A stretch of 15,575 bases of DNA, from positions 1-15,575 of the forward strand of contig QZLH01000897.1 in the NCBI GenBank assembly GCA_003833135.1, in the 5' to 3' direction. Of the stretch, positions 1 to 9,214 are shown piece after piece. The position numbers and the translations under genes are program-made. The stretch is from Oehlia diaphana (taxonomy: Eukaryota > Glomeromycota > Glomeromycetes > Glomerales > Glomeraceae). The notes below the pieces were generated by a model that was given only the letters and a program-made list of their open reading frames with translations, was not told the origin of the DNA and did no database searches. Positions within the stretch are counted from its first letter, which is position 1. Every line of letters starts with the position of its first letter.

Positions 1-300
1 GGCAAAAATGTGTCGATTTCTATGACCAATTGGCAAAATTTTACTGAACGATCTCAAGTAACCATTTTTCGTATAACAATCGGTATAAGTCGATTTTTTA
101 CCAAAAGACTGAACGAGGTTTCGTTTAACAATCAGTATCAGTCGATTTGTGATTGATTTTACCGATTTTTACCATTGGTCAAAAAATGTGACGAATCACA
201 TGACCAATCGGCAAAATTTATGCCGAAAGCTCTTAACGGTCGAAAGTTTTGATTTTGACCAGTGTCATTACCAACAGATAAACTTTTATTAATAAAATTA
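1..300. repeat. Diverged internal direct repeats, no gene
   Basis: No coding frame is visible. Two pairs of imperfect direct repeats are present: a block containing atgaccaattggcaaaattt (from about 22) recurs as atgaccaatcggcaaaattt (from about 202), and tataacaatcggtataagtc (from about 73) recurs as tttaacaatcagtatcagtc (from about 123). The stretch may be the inner end of a larger repeat that begins outside the window. From 300 to 634 I see only AT-rich sequence with short ATC-rich runs. Confidence 0.5.
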
Positions 301-634
301 TCATTAATATCATCATTATCATCACTTTATTGCAAATTAAATTTGGTAGAATTTGAATCATAAATTTGTTCAAGAAATATAGTTTAAAGTATTAGAATTT
401 TAGTATTGTAAGTAAATGCTTGTAATTTACTTATTTGAGACATTTTGCCAAAAAAGTTTTCGATTCAATCTTCTAAAAAGAAAGAAAATATTTAACATAC
501 TTAAAAAACAACAAAGAATTTCTTTTCCATCAGAAAAGTGAAAGTAATCAATTCAGTTACAGTATATTTTGGATTAAAAAAGAACTTACCAATTAATGTC
601 AATAAAAATTTTGTTAAAGAAAGAAAAAGATATA

Positions 635-836
635 CAGTCAGACCTCTATATAGTCATCTAATCAGTTTCACAAAAATCAGTGATTATATAGAGGTTTTTA
701 CTATGATATGATTATATAAAAATTTTTTTATATAATAATTATATACTGTATATTGATATTTCCTAAAGGTGTGATTATATAGAGTAATTTTATATGAAAT
801 AACTATATAGAGAGTAATTATATAGAGGTCTAACTA
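635..836. mobile_element. 202-bp mariner/pogo-like MITE
   Basis: The ends are inverted repeats: left CAGTCAGACCTCTATATAGT and, read on the opposite strand from the right end, TAGTTAGACCTCTATATAAT. Each lies next to a TA dinucleotide (633-634 and 837-838), the target duplication used by Tc1/mariner/pogo elements. The motif TATATAGAGGT recurs inside the element. It has no coding capacity, so it would need a transposase from elsewhere. The superfamily is inferred from the TA site and the CAGT-type terminus. Confidence 0.65.
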
Positions 837-1071
837 TATATTAAAAAACAGGAATTCTTAAGTTATTTTATTTTCAATTTTTTTAATGTTTAATTATATA
901 GGTTCTGCAATAAATTATATTTTTTTCATTAATGCCATTAATAATTAATTGCATATGATTAGCTCAAATCAAATAAAGGGTAGTTGCAAGTAGCTGCCCA
1001 AATTTTAGTATTAATTACAACTCATCAGTAGGTTTTGGTACAACCTTTTAGTCTGCATACTCTAAGCTAAT
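837..1071. other. Gene-free AT-rich spacer
   Basis: I see no reading frame, repeat boundary or RNA gene here. It is the gap between two small transposons. Confidence 0.4.
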
Positions 1072-1080
1072 ATATTTACT

Positions 1081-1323
1081 AAAGTTGCTTGCTGAAACCT
1101 AAAGGTTTAGGCAAGATGGCATTTTGCCGAAAAGCGAAATTCTGCCAAAACTATATTAAAGTTATATTAAAAAACTGGCAAAACTCTGGAGAAAGGTGAA
1201 ACTGCCTAAACTTATTATAAATGCCGAAACTGCTAAAACTCTGCTGAAACTATAATAAATCTATAGTAAAATTTTGATGAAACTAATTGTAGGATTTTGA
1301 AGAGGTTTAGACAAGTAACCTTA
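1081..1323. mobile_element. 243-bp MITE with 9-bp target duplication
   Basis: A perfect 9-bp direct repeat ATATTTACT flanks the block (1072-1080 and 1324-1332). The ends are imperfect inverted repeats: left AAGTTGCTTGCTGAAACC, right (opposite strand) AGGTTACTTGTCTAAACC. The interior is built from diverged copies of a (G)CCGAAACTGCTAAAACT-like phrase. A 9-bp duplication is typical of Mutator-like elements. If only 8 bp are counted, hAT is possible. The low-complexity flanks make the boundary somewhat uncertain. Confidence 0.5.
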
Positions 1324-1376
1324 ATATTTACTGTAACTTATCACGCATTCAAAAGTACGTCAAATGATGTTACTTA

Positions 1377-1925
1377 CACAGGTCAAAAAGTGAAAAATCA
1401 GGCATCAATCAGTCACCAATCAGGCACCAATCAGGTAGCTGATTGGTGACCGATTGGTGACTAATTAGCATTTTCGCCAAATACCGTCACTAATCAGGCA
1501 GTTTGCTAACTTTTGATCCAGTAATCAGAAAATGATGAAATATAGTTCATTGGAATCGTCTCAACAAGACGAATCTAATGGTAATAAAATTGTATTTCTA
1601 GGATTAATAGTTAATAGGAAATTAAATAAAATATAAATAGTATATTTTTATTTTTATAATTTTATTTAATATCTCATCAAGTATTAATCTTAGAAATATG
1701 ATTTTCCTACCATTAGATTTGTCTTATTGAGACGATTCCAATGAACTATATTTCATTATTTTCTGATCACTGGATCAAAAGTTAGCAAACTGCCTGATTG
1801 GTGACAGTATTTGGCGAAAATGCCAATTAGTCACCAATCGGTTACCAATCAGTCACCAATCAGTTATTTGATTGGTGCCCGATTGGTAACTGATTGATGC
1901 CTGATTTTTCACATTTCGACCTGTG
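1377..1925. mobile_element. 549-bp foldback MITE flanked by TTA
   Basis: Two arms of about 250 bp (1377 to about 1630 and about 1661-1925) are inverted copies with roughly 85-90 percent visible identity, joined by a short AT-rich centre that is itself nearly palindromic. The termini are CACAGGTC at 1377 and GACCTGTG ending at 1925, each abutting TTA (1374-1376 and 1926-1928). A 3-bp TTA/TWA duplication is characteristic of PIF/Harbinger elements, and a CAC start also occurs in CACTA-type elements. The outer 120 bp of each arm hold tandem variants of CACCAATCAG / CTGATTGGTG. There is no coding capacity. The superfamily is inferred. Confidence 0.75.
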
Positions 1926-1928
1926 TTA

Positions 1929-2271
1929 TAATAAGATCTATATTGAATAGTATAGAGAAAATTCTAAATTTAAAACTGTATTTTACCAATATTACACATA
2001 TGATTTTACTATAGAATTCAATTCACTATAGGATAAATGTATTATAGTATATAGTAATAAATAACTTAATACTTGACAAAAGCACTTTGTTTTATTAAAA
2101 ATTACCATCAAAAATATCTAATGATATTTAGTGTTTTTCCAAATTTTATTAGAAAAAACTTGAATTATATTTATATATTATACAGAGTTAGTATATTAGT
2201 TTATAACCTTTAAAGTCAATAAAATTTAATAAAACTTAGTTTTTTTTAATAAAAAATGGTTTTCAACTCAT
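1929..2271. other. Gene-free AT-rich spacer
   Basis: Only low-complexity AT-rich sequence is visible, with no supported gene, RNA or repeat boundary. Confidence 0.4.
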
Positions 2272-2436
2272 ATGAGTAAGAATATGAAGGATAAAAATCA
2301 AATAGATAATCTTTTTCTTGTGAAACCTTCAAAATCAGCATTATAAAATCAATCTATTATAAAAATTGATTTCAGCCAAATTTTTGCTGATCAACTAATG
2401 AAATCAAACTACCCTTATACTGAATTTACTAATTAA
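2272..2436 (+). pseudogene. Short decayed reading frame with one internal stop
   Basis: Reading from ATG at 2272, one frame runs 54 codons to TAA at 2434-2436, broken once by TAA 24 codons in. The composition (MSKNMKDKNQIDNLF..., then IDFSQIFADQLMKSNYPYTE after the stop) looks protein-like rather than random AT-rich translation: it is mixed, polar and has a clean aromatic cluster. I do not recognise the family. It could be the N-terminal scrap of a repeat gene such as those around 6200-9500. An alternative is chance, since the stretch is short. Confidence 0.3.
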
Positions 2437-2899
2437 ATTTGTACTGTTAAGTGGCAGATTGGTAATTAAATTATTTACTTTTTTGATCAGTTCAGTTTAT
2501 AATATATTGATTTTAATTATAAAACTAGGATTCACCTGTTAATTACGTTAACAGTTAATGTTTAAATACATTAAATAAAATATAAGATTTTTATTGAAAA
2601 ATTTCTAGATAAACAACATTGTAAGTATAACTAATTAAATTTGCTTTATTTAAATACTGCATTTATAGAAATCAAACAATTTGTTTTTAAATAAACTGTG
2701 TATACAACACCTCCATGATACGGCTTATCATATAAAAAGATCTTAAAATGGTGCATTTCATTAGCGAACTAAAAAAACCCCCCAAATACAGTAGTATCTT
2801 GTAATCTGCATATAGTTTTCATTTTGGTCAGTTCCTACAGATGAGTCTTTTTTCATTTTTATTGTTTCTTTTTATTTATTATTTGTTAGAGAAAAAATG
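2437..2899. other. Gene-free stretch with a small palindrome
   Basis: No gene is visible. A perfect 7-bp stem (CTGTTAA..TTAACAG, 2536-2554) and a homopolymeric A7/C7 run near 2771-2784 are the only distinct features. Confidence 0.4.
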
Positions 2900-3355
2900 A
2901 AATAAAAAAGAAATGGAGTTTAAAAAAAAAAAGGATTTTTTTTTAAAACAAAGGTAACAGGTGATAAGAGAGAAAAAAAAATTTTTTTTTTAAAAACAAA
3001 AAGGAACGGCTGATGTGGAGACAAAAAAAACAATAATTTTTTTTTTAAATGAAAGGACCAAAAAAAAACCAAAAAAAAAAAAATTTAAAAAAGAAATTTT
3101 ATTTTTTTTTTAAACGAAAGGAATGGCTGATGAAGGGAAGAAGGAGACAAAAAAAAAATAACATTTTTTTTAAACGAAAGGATGAGGGAGGAAGGAGACA
3201 AAAAATAATTTTTTTTTAAATGAAAGAACTGAAAAAAAAACAAAAAAAAGACAAAAAAATTTAAAAAAAAAAGTTAAACGAAAAGAACAGCCAATGAGAG
3301 AGAAAAAAAAATGTGGTTTTTTTTTAAATCAAAAAGAGACAGCAAATGAGGGGAA
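2900..3355. repeat. Degenerate A/T-tract minisatellite
   Basis: About eight diverged units at 45-66 bp spacing follow one pattern: a run of 8-10 T, then TTTAAACGAAAGGAA-like sequence, then a GGCTGATGAGGG-like core, then GAGACAAAAAAA. Unit cores begin near 2937, 2982, 3036, 3102, 3163, 3210, 3275 and 3318. The purine-rich cores and strictly alternating A and T tracts would favour bent or unpaired DNA. No coding frame survives any unit. Confidence 0.6.
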
Positions 3356-3542
3356 GTTAATGCTTCATTCTTTAACTCTATAAACTTTAGATAATTTTCC
3401 TAAATCAGTCTATTCATAAACAGAAAAAAAATTCTCTGTTACTTGGATTAGATCCTTTTTTGACAGAAAATTTGAAGTGATTAAATCATTTTACGGGTTA
3501 ACGAAGACTCATTAATATTAACAAAATTAGTTTAATGTTGCT
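3356..3542. other. Gene-free spacer
   Basis: AT-rich sequence between the minisatellite and the pyrimidine-rich array. No frame, RNA or repeat is recognised. Confidence 0.4.
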
Positions 3543-4549
3543 TTCCATTCTTGGCTCTTTGACAACTTCAGCGCTTTGAAATTTCAGGTGAGTTCTTGTT
3601 TTTCATTTTCACTTCATTCTAATTTCGTTTCTTTTTAAGTCCTGGTTCTTAGCAACTAATTGTGGAGGATCGGGATAATCAAACTGCAATGCTAAGAAAG
3701 AAGAATTAAAAAATTCTGAATGTCTTCAGAATAAGTGATTAAGAGATCAAATACCATGTAATAAACTATCAACATGAGTAAGCATTTTCAGTCTACCTTT
3801 CATAGAAGAAGTAATTAATGAAGGTACGTCTTTTTTCATTTTTTTTTGTTTGGTTTTTTCATTCTTTTCGTTCCTTCATTCTAACCAACTCTTCTTTCCT
3901 TTTAGATCAGATCCTGGCTCTTTCTTCGACAACTTTAGCACTTTAGAACTTCAGGTGAGTTCTTGTTTTTGTTCTCTTTTTTTCGTTTTTACTTCATTCT
4001 AATTTCGTTTCTTTTTAGATTCTAGTTCTTTAGCATTTTGGCTCTTCAGTTCGAAAATATGTCTTTTTTCATTTTATTTGTTTCATTTCTTTGTTGTTTT
4101 ATTCTAACTTTTCTCTGTTCTTAGGTCCCAGTCTGTAGCATTTCAGCTCTTCGGTTCAAAGGTATATCTTTTTTTCCATTTTTTTTTGTTTCGTTTCTTT
4201 GTTGTTTTCATTTTTTTCATTCTATTCGTTCTAACTAACTCTTCTTTCTTCTTAGGTCCTGATTCTTTCTTCGACAACTTCAGCGCTTTGACATTCAGTT
4301 CCACATTTCGGTTCTAAAGTGGGTTCTTTTTTCCATTTTTTTGTTTATATTTATTTTCTTTTTCATTTTCACTTCGTTCTAACTTATTTCCTCTTAGGTC
4401 TCAGTTCTTTCTTCAGCTACTTTGACGCTTTGGCATTTTGGTTTCACATACAGGTGGGTTCTTTTCTTTTTTTTTTGTTTTCTTTTTCGTTCTCTAAATT
4501 TATTTCTAATCTCTATTTCTTTTTTCTTTTTTTGTTTATTTCTTTTCAG
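3543..4549 (+). repeat. Tandem array of exon-like blocks with intron-like spacers
   Basis: At least six related blocks read in the same direction. Exon-like cores share phrases such as GACAACTTCAGCGCTTTG (identical at 3561-3578 and 4273-4290) and TTCAGGTGAGTTCTTG (near 3583 and 3950). Spacers begin with GT donors (GTGAGT at 3588 and 3955, GTACGT at 3824, GTATAT at 4162, GTGGGT at 4319 and 4454), contain CTAAC or CTAAT, continue as a pyrimidine tract and end in TTAG, TAAG or CAG (3639, 3905, 4018, 4124, 4255, 4397, 4549). Implied exons are 3906-3954, 4019 to about 4059, 4125-4161, 4256-4318 and 4398-4453; implied introns are about 52-96 nt. The implied spliced product has no long open frame. 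It could be a spliced non-coding transcript or 5' leader, a decayed gene grown by exon duplication, or a minisatellite that resembles introns by chance. Confidence 0.5.
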
Positions 4550-5142
4550 TTTTTCTTCTTTTCGTTTCTTTCATTTTTTTCACTGCTTTTTTTTTACTTT
4601 TTTTTTAAGAAAAAGGAGAAAAGAAATGACTAAACGCGTAATTATTTTTGATGCGTTATATATATATAAATATCAAGATCGGTACTTTTGCGCATGATGT
4701 GGTCACACAATTGTAAATTGTAAATGGTTATTTATGTAGGTAGTCTAAACATAACGCTCACGTGATTGCAGTATTTTTAAATATATAGATAAAAAGACTA
4801 TATTATGAAAATGCATTAATTATATTTAACAAAGTTACATTGCAGCAGATTTATAAAATTAAGTAAATATTTGATCACTAAATTTAGTGCTTGACCATCA
4901 AAATTGGTTACTAAATTTAGTTTTTGATCACTAAATTAGCCAATTTTAGACATTAAATTTATAGAAATAAACCTTAAAAAAATTTTTTTGTACCTTATCT
5001 TATCAATTTTTCTATTACCTAACCAAATTTTTTTTCTATAAGTGGTACACTATTCTATTTAAATTACTCAATCAGCAAACTGTTTATATATGTACAAGTA
5101 GTGTTATTAAGTCTAAGTCGCATCACAGTTCACTGCACCATA
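4550..5142. other. Gene-free AT-rich stretch
   Basis: The pyrimidine-rich tract ends near 4600. After that there is no supported gene. Diverged copies of TTTGATCACTAAATTTAG occur at about 4870-4940, including the perfect palindrome CACTAAATTTAGTG. Confidence 0.4.
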
Positions 5143-5149
5143 TTAATAA

Positions 5150-5437
5150 AATTGATCGACTTGCACAAGTTGCAACTTTGGAGTTGGTTAAGTCAAAGAG
5201 AACTGATAGGACTGATAGTTGATTAACATTACAAAAAATTATAAAAATTTTGGCCGTGTTATGAATCAGTGTATAAAGATTTTTCTTATGTAATTTATAA
5301 TTCTGACTGGTATTACAAATTTGGCTAGAATAACAGTTACCCATCAGTCCTATCAGCCTACTGCAATTTCAATCAGTTCAGTCTGACTTGGTGTGACTTT
5401 TATCAATCCAGCTTGAAAGTTAGATCGAGTTGGATCG
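5150..5437. repeat. Possible degenerate inverted-repeat element
   Basis: A perfect 14-bp inverted pair, CTGATAGGACTGAT (5203-5216) and ATCAGTCCTATCAG (5343-5356), sits inside longer, indel-rich arms that share AAGTCA...GAACTGAT and AACTTT phrases. TTAATAA occurs on both sides (5143-5149 and 5438-5444), but so AT-rich a match may be chance. The open frame on the minus strand across this block (5123-5344) has no recognisable protein features and is not called. Confidence 0.3.
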
Positions 5438-5453
5438 TTAATAATACTATATA

Positions 5454-6110
5454 CAAGTATTGTTTGTTATAATGATATGTCTGGGATCAGAAATTTTTGT
5501 CATTATAATGAAATATCATTATAACAAACTTTTTTTTTATAATGACATATTTATAAAATAGTATAATGTGTTGTTATACTATATATGGAATTTTTTTATA
5601 ATTAAAATTTTGCAATACAGTTTATTATTAAAAATTGCAATATATAAGTATAGTAATTATTTAATTAATAAGCTAAGAATTAATTAGTGAGAAAGTTGTC
5701 CAACTTAGTCTATTTCGCTGATACTACTTTATCATATTATATACTTTTTGTAATTTTTTCAAAATATTCATTAAATTATTAAACTTTTCATCCTGCTGTT
5801 TTATTGATTTTTCAACATCAATTCGATTTTGATATAATAATTTTTGATTCTAATACTAAAATAATTTCAATAAGATTAAATGTATTTACATAATGACTGT
5901 CATTATATTTATAATGTCATTATATTAAGCTAGATTGTAGCTTTATAAAATTAGTTTATCAGAATTTTGTATCATAGTTATTATATATTAATATTTATAA
6001 TAATATCATTATAACAAGCAAATTTAAATATAGTAAATTTGTTTTTAATAATTTTGTCATTATAATCATATGTCAGTTTATCAAGATGTCATTATAACGA
6101 GTAGCACTTG
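5454..6110. mobile_element. 657-bp TA-flanked inverted-repeat element
   Basis: The left terminus CAAGTATTGTTTGTTATAAT and the right terminus read on the other strand, CAAGTGCTACTCGTTATAAT, form an inverted repeat, each next to TA (5452-5453 and 6111-6112). The phrase GTCATTATAA or its complement recurs at least six times inside (for example near 5507, 5525, 5899, 6003, 6056 and 6089), so the interior looks built from terminal-type repeats. No transposase is readable. The Tc1/mariner assignment rests on the TA site only. Confidence 0.55.
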
Positions 6111-6171
6111 TATTTGTACTAATAAGATAATGGCTGATTAATACTAATAATAATTTATGTTCTCTTTGTAA

Positions 6172-6820
6172 CATAAAAGATTTAAAAATATCTGTGATCT
6201 TAAGATACATGAAAGAAAAGTACATTATAACAAAAAAACTACACATGCTTTTTTAAGTAAAATTTTTTCATGTCTGCTTTGTCCAAATACAAAATATAAA
6301 AAAAAAGTAATTGGAATTATCATGAAACATTTAAACATCATAATTATAATACACCTTCTGAAAATCTTATTAATTTTTCTAATAATTATATTAATGAAGT
6401 CAAAAATACATTGATTTATCTTATTCAATCATGTCTTAAATTACATGCAAAATATATTAATTACAAACAATTTCAGCACCATTTACTAAATCAGAATTTA
6501 TTTCTATTTTTAGAAATAACATTAAATAATATTTAATTTGTCATCAAACATATACATATTATTTTAGTGGTTATGATGCATATAATATTTTTACAAATAT
6601 TTTTAATCAGAAAATTGGAAAAGATAAGTTTTTAAATATGGACAAAAATCTAAAGTTATTCTTGTGTTTAAATCAGTTTCTTCATCATTAATTTCAAGTA
6701 CTAAATCATATAATTTTTTTTAAAAAAATTCTAAAAATTCTGAAATGATTATAATTTGGAAAAATATGAAATTAATGATGAAAGTAAAACAAATCTAAAG
6801 TGGATTGGATTACTTTAAAA
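6172..6820 (+). pseudogene. Decayed zinc-finger-type repeat gene fragment
   Basis: Frame 1 from 6172 reads HKRFKNICDLKIHERKVHYN and then FSCLLCPNTKYKK. This gives an H-x4-H pair (His codons 6208 and 6223) and a C-x2-C pair (Cys codons 6271 and 6280), the layout of two C2H2-like fingers. After a frameshift near 6330 the text continues as NTPSENLINFSNNYINEVKN up to a stop at 6534. A further shift gives YTYYFSGYDAYNIFTNIFNQ up to a stop at 6689. Short pieces ending in NDESKTNLKWIGLL follow near 6770-6820. The segments are protein-like and collinear although no single frame is open for long. From memory it resembles transposon-like zinc-finger genes repeated many times in Glomeromycotina; that link is unverified. 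The minus-strand frame 6225-6428 is its antisense shadow. Confidence 0.55.
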
Positions 6821-7009
6821 TTTTTTGTGAGCAGTTTTATTGAAATAAATCAAATATATTAGTAATATAATAACAAATAATGAAAATAAAATAATATACA
6901 ATTTAGAGAATTAGCATATTATTCTAATAAATAGTGTAATTATAAATAAAATATACATATACTTTACAATCAGTATAATTAGCATAAAACTCTATTTAAT
7001 ATTAGAATA
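6821..7009. other. AT-rich gap between facing gene remnants
   Basis: Nothing beyond AT-rich sequence is recognised. The gap separates a plus-strand remnant from the C-terminal end of a minus-strand remnant. Confidence 0.35.
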
Positions 7010-7750
7010 ATTATTAATTGTTGTATCTTTTTAAAATTAGTCAATATATTAAAAGTATAAAAGAAATTGAATCTGTTTTTATATTCCATAATTTCAACAA
7101 TTGCAGATTTTTGATTTTCACTACACCATCTTTTATAGTTTATTGAAAAAAGTGCAAAACATGATTATAATGTTTTTTTTCTACTCCATTATAAAAGAAT
7201 GCCAATAATCCAATATTCTGATATATATCTATAAATTCAGGTATATGATATACAGTATAAGTATATATATATATAGAGTTAAATCTGTTGGTCTATAAAG
7301 TTTACGAATAAATTCTAAAGAATTTATATTATCTTAAATCGAATTAAAAAAAGTTTTAACTATTGACGTGCTTTTTGATGAAATTAATCACTAGATATAA
7401 TTAAATTACATATATTATTATATAAATCAATAAAACTATCCTACAATTCCTTAATTATAGCAATTCTTTGAAAATTAAATATAACATTCAAATTAAAATT
7501 TGTAGAACCTTTAACTTGTTATTACTAGTTAATAATGTAAATTGACAGATTTTTATTTCATTTTTGATTCTTCCAAAAATTGAATTTAACATGAATGCAA
7601 TATATTTCAGAAGTAATTATTTAATATACTTGATATCTTGATTATTAAAGGATCGTGTATTACACAATTCACTTAAACAAAAGTTCATAACTGGTCAAAA
7701 ATTCTTAACATTAAATATAGTTCATATACAATCCAATTTTAATGGCTTTA

Positions 7751-8056
7751 CAGAAACTTTAAATTTTCAAGTGATATCATTTTAATATCATTTCGATATC
7801 ATTTCAATATCGACTTAATATCGATATGATATCAAAATAAAGTATTATCATTTCGATATCATATTGATATTAAATTAATATTGAAATGATATTAAAATGA
7901 TAATAGAAATATAATATTAAAATGATAATACTTTATTTTGATATTATATCGATATTATATCAATATTGAAATAATATTGGAATGATATCAAAATGATACC
8001 GTTAAGATAAACTTAATGATATCGATTCTATATTGATTAAAAATGTTAAGTTTCTG
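7751..8056. mobile_element. 306-bp TA-flanked MITE full of GATATC-type repeats
   Basis: The inverted ends are CAGAAACTTTAAATTTT on the left and, on the opposite strand at the right, CAGAAACTTAACATTTTT. Each lies next to TA (7749-7750 and 8057-8058). Between them nearly every 10-12 bases repeat a GATATCATTT / AATATCATTT phrase, first in one orientation and then, after a centre near 7905, in the other. The whole element can therefore fold on itself. It sits inside the decayed minus-strand gene. Confidence 0.65.
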
Positions 8057-8764
8057 TAAAGGGAAATCATTAGAAATAATAAAGGATATTTATACCCAAA
8101 TATGGATTTGTAGTTTTAATTAATTTCTTTTATATTTTTGTTAATACTTTAATAATCCTATGATAATAATAAACATATCTTTCGAAGTGTGTCATTGATC
8201 TAATATAGTCTTATTTTTTTCCATTAAACATGTAATTTAATCAACCTTTTGAATATAGCCTCATCTACACAAATATCTAGATACTTATTATAATTTAATA
8301 AAAATTTTTCTTTATATATTTATGTAATATAAAAATTTTATTATTATCATTTGAAAAGTCAGTAGGAGTTAAAATAACTTATATTAGAAGATAAAATGAT
8401 TGGAAACAAACAACTAAAATCACATGAATAATAATTTCTTTTAATATCTAAGTTTTTATTATAATTTAGATTTCTACTTTTACTTATCTTAAAATTTAAA
8501 AATACTATTAACTTTATTTTGCATTAAATGTATTTCTAATATTATTCCAAAAAAAGGAGTATCAGCATTTAATTCTCTAATTTCTTCAAATATTTCATTA
8601 AAAGGTATAGGTAATATTAATTGTGTAAGAAGTTTTACATGTTAGATCAATAATCATTAATTATATAAGACAAAGTATATGCTTTGATATAAGATAAAAT
8701 AATTACTGATATCTGTACATAAATATATTAATAATAGGATAATATATTGTATATATAGTATTAC

Positions 8765-8996
8765 TAGAGATGCAAGCTTAACTCTTCCTTAGAGTTACAT
8801 CTTAGTTACATCTATAATATGACTTAATTTAAGTTACGTTATATTGTATTATGTCTATATATTTTATTAATAAAATAATTAGTAATTAAATTACTTTAAT
8901 GCAAATTTATGCTTTTCTTAAAATTACATTCTAGTTACATCTATGATGTAACTTAACTAAGAATAATTACATCACATCATTATGTTTGCACCCTTA
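8765..8996. mobile_element. 232-bp hAT-type MITE
   Basis: A perfect 8-bp direct repeat AGTATTAC flanks it (8757-8764 and 8997-9004). The termini are TAGAGATGCAAGC on the left and TAAGGGTGCAAAC on the opposite strand at the right, close to the (C/T)AGRGNTGCAA end of hAT elements. The interior carries a diverged direct duplication of TTACATCT-rich sequence (about 8770-8822 and 8899-8952). There is no coding capacity. The insertion splits a protein-like frame of the minus-strand remnant, which independently supports the boundaries. Confidence 0.8.
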
Positions 8997-9214
8997 AGTA
9001 TTACCAAATCCAAAACTTACTTCTTTGAAGTTTATATTATTAATAGTAGCTAGGTTAAATATATTATTTCCTTTTATTAATCATTTTATAGAATCAATAT
9101 TTTATAATTTAGTCTTTTTCAACCAGTATTCATGATGATTTGTATATCCAATAATTAAACATTTTATTAATAATGAATAGAATAAAGAAATCAATTTTGG
9201 TTTTTTACATAAAG

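Noticed and set aside
1381..1925. CRISPR-like array from iterated CACCAATCAG phrases
   Set aside because: The copies alternate in orientation with no unique spacers of uniform length and belong to a foldback transposon in eukaryotic DNA.
4319..4697. Two overlapping plus-strand open frames rich in Phe, Ser and Leu
   Set aside because: They are translations of the pyrimidine-rich repeat tract; the amino-acid content simply reflects TTT/TTC/TCT runs, and both cross the exon/intron-like units without regard to them.
5123..5344. 73-residue minus-strand open frame
   Set aside because: It has no recognisable domain and no codon or composition signal, and it lies across an inverted-repeat block. 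A chance frame is more likely.
6225..6428. 67-residue minus-strand open frame
   Set aside because: It is the antisense of the zinc-finger-type remnant, whose plus-strand reading is far more protein-like.
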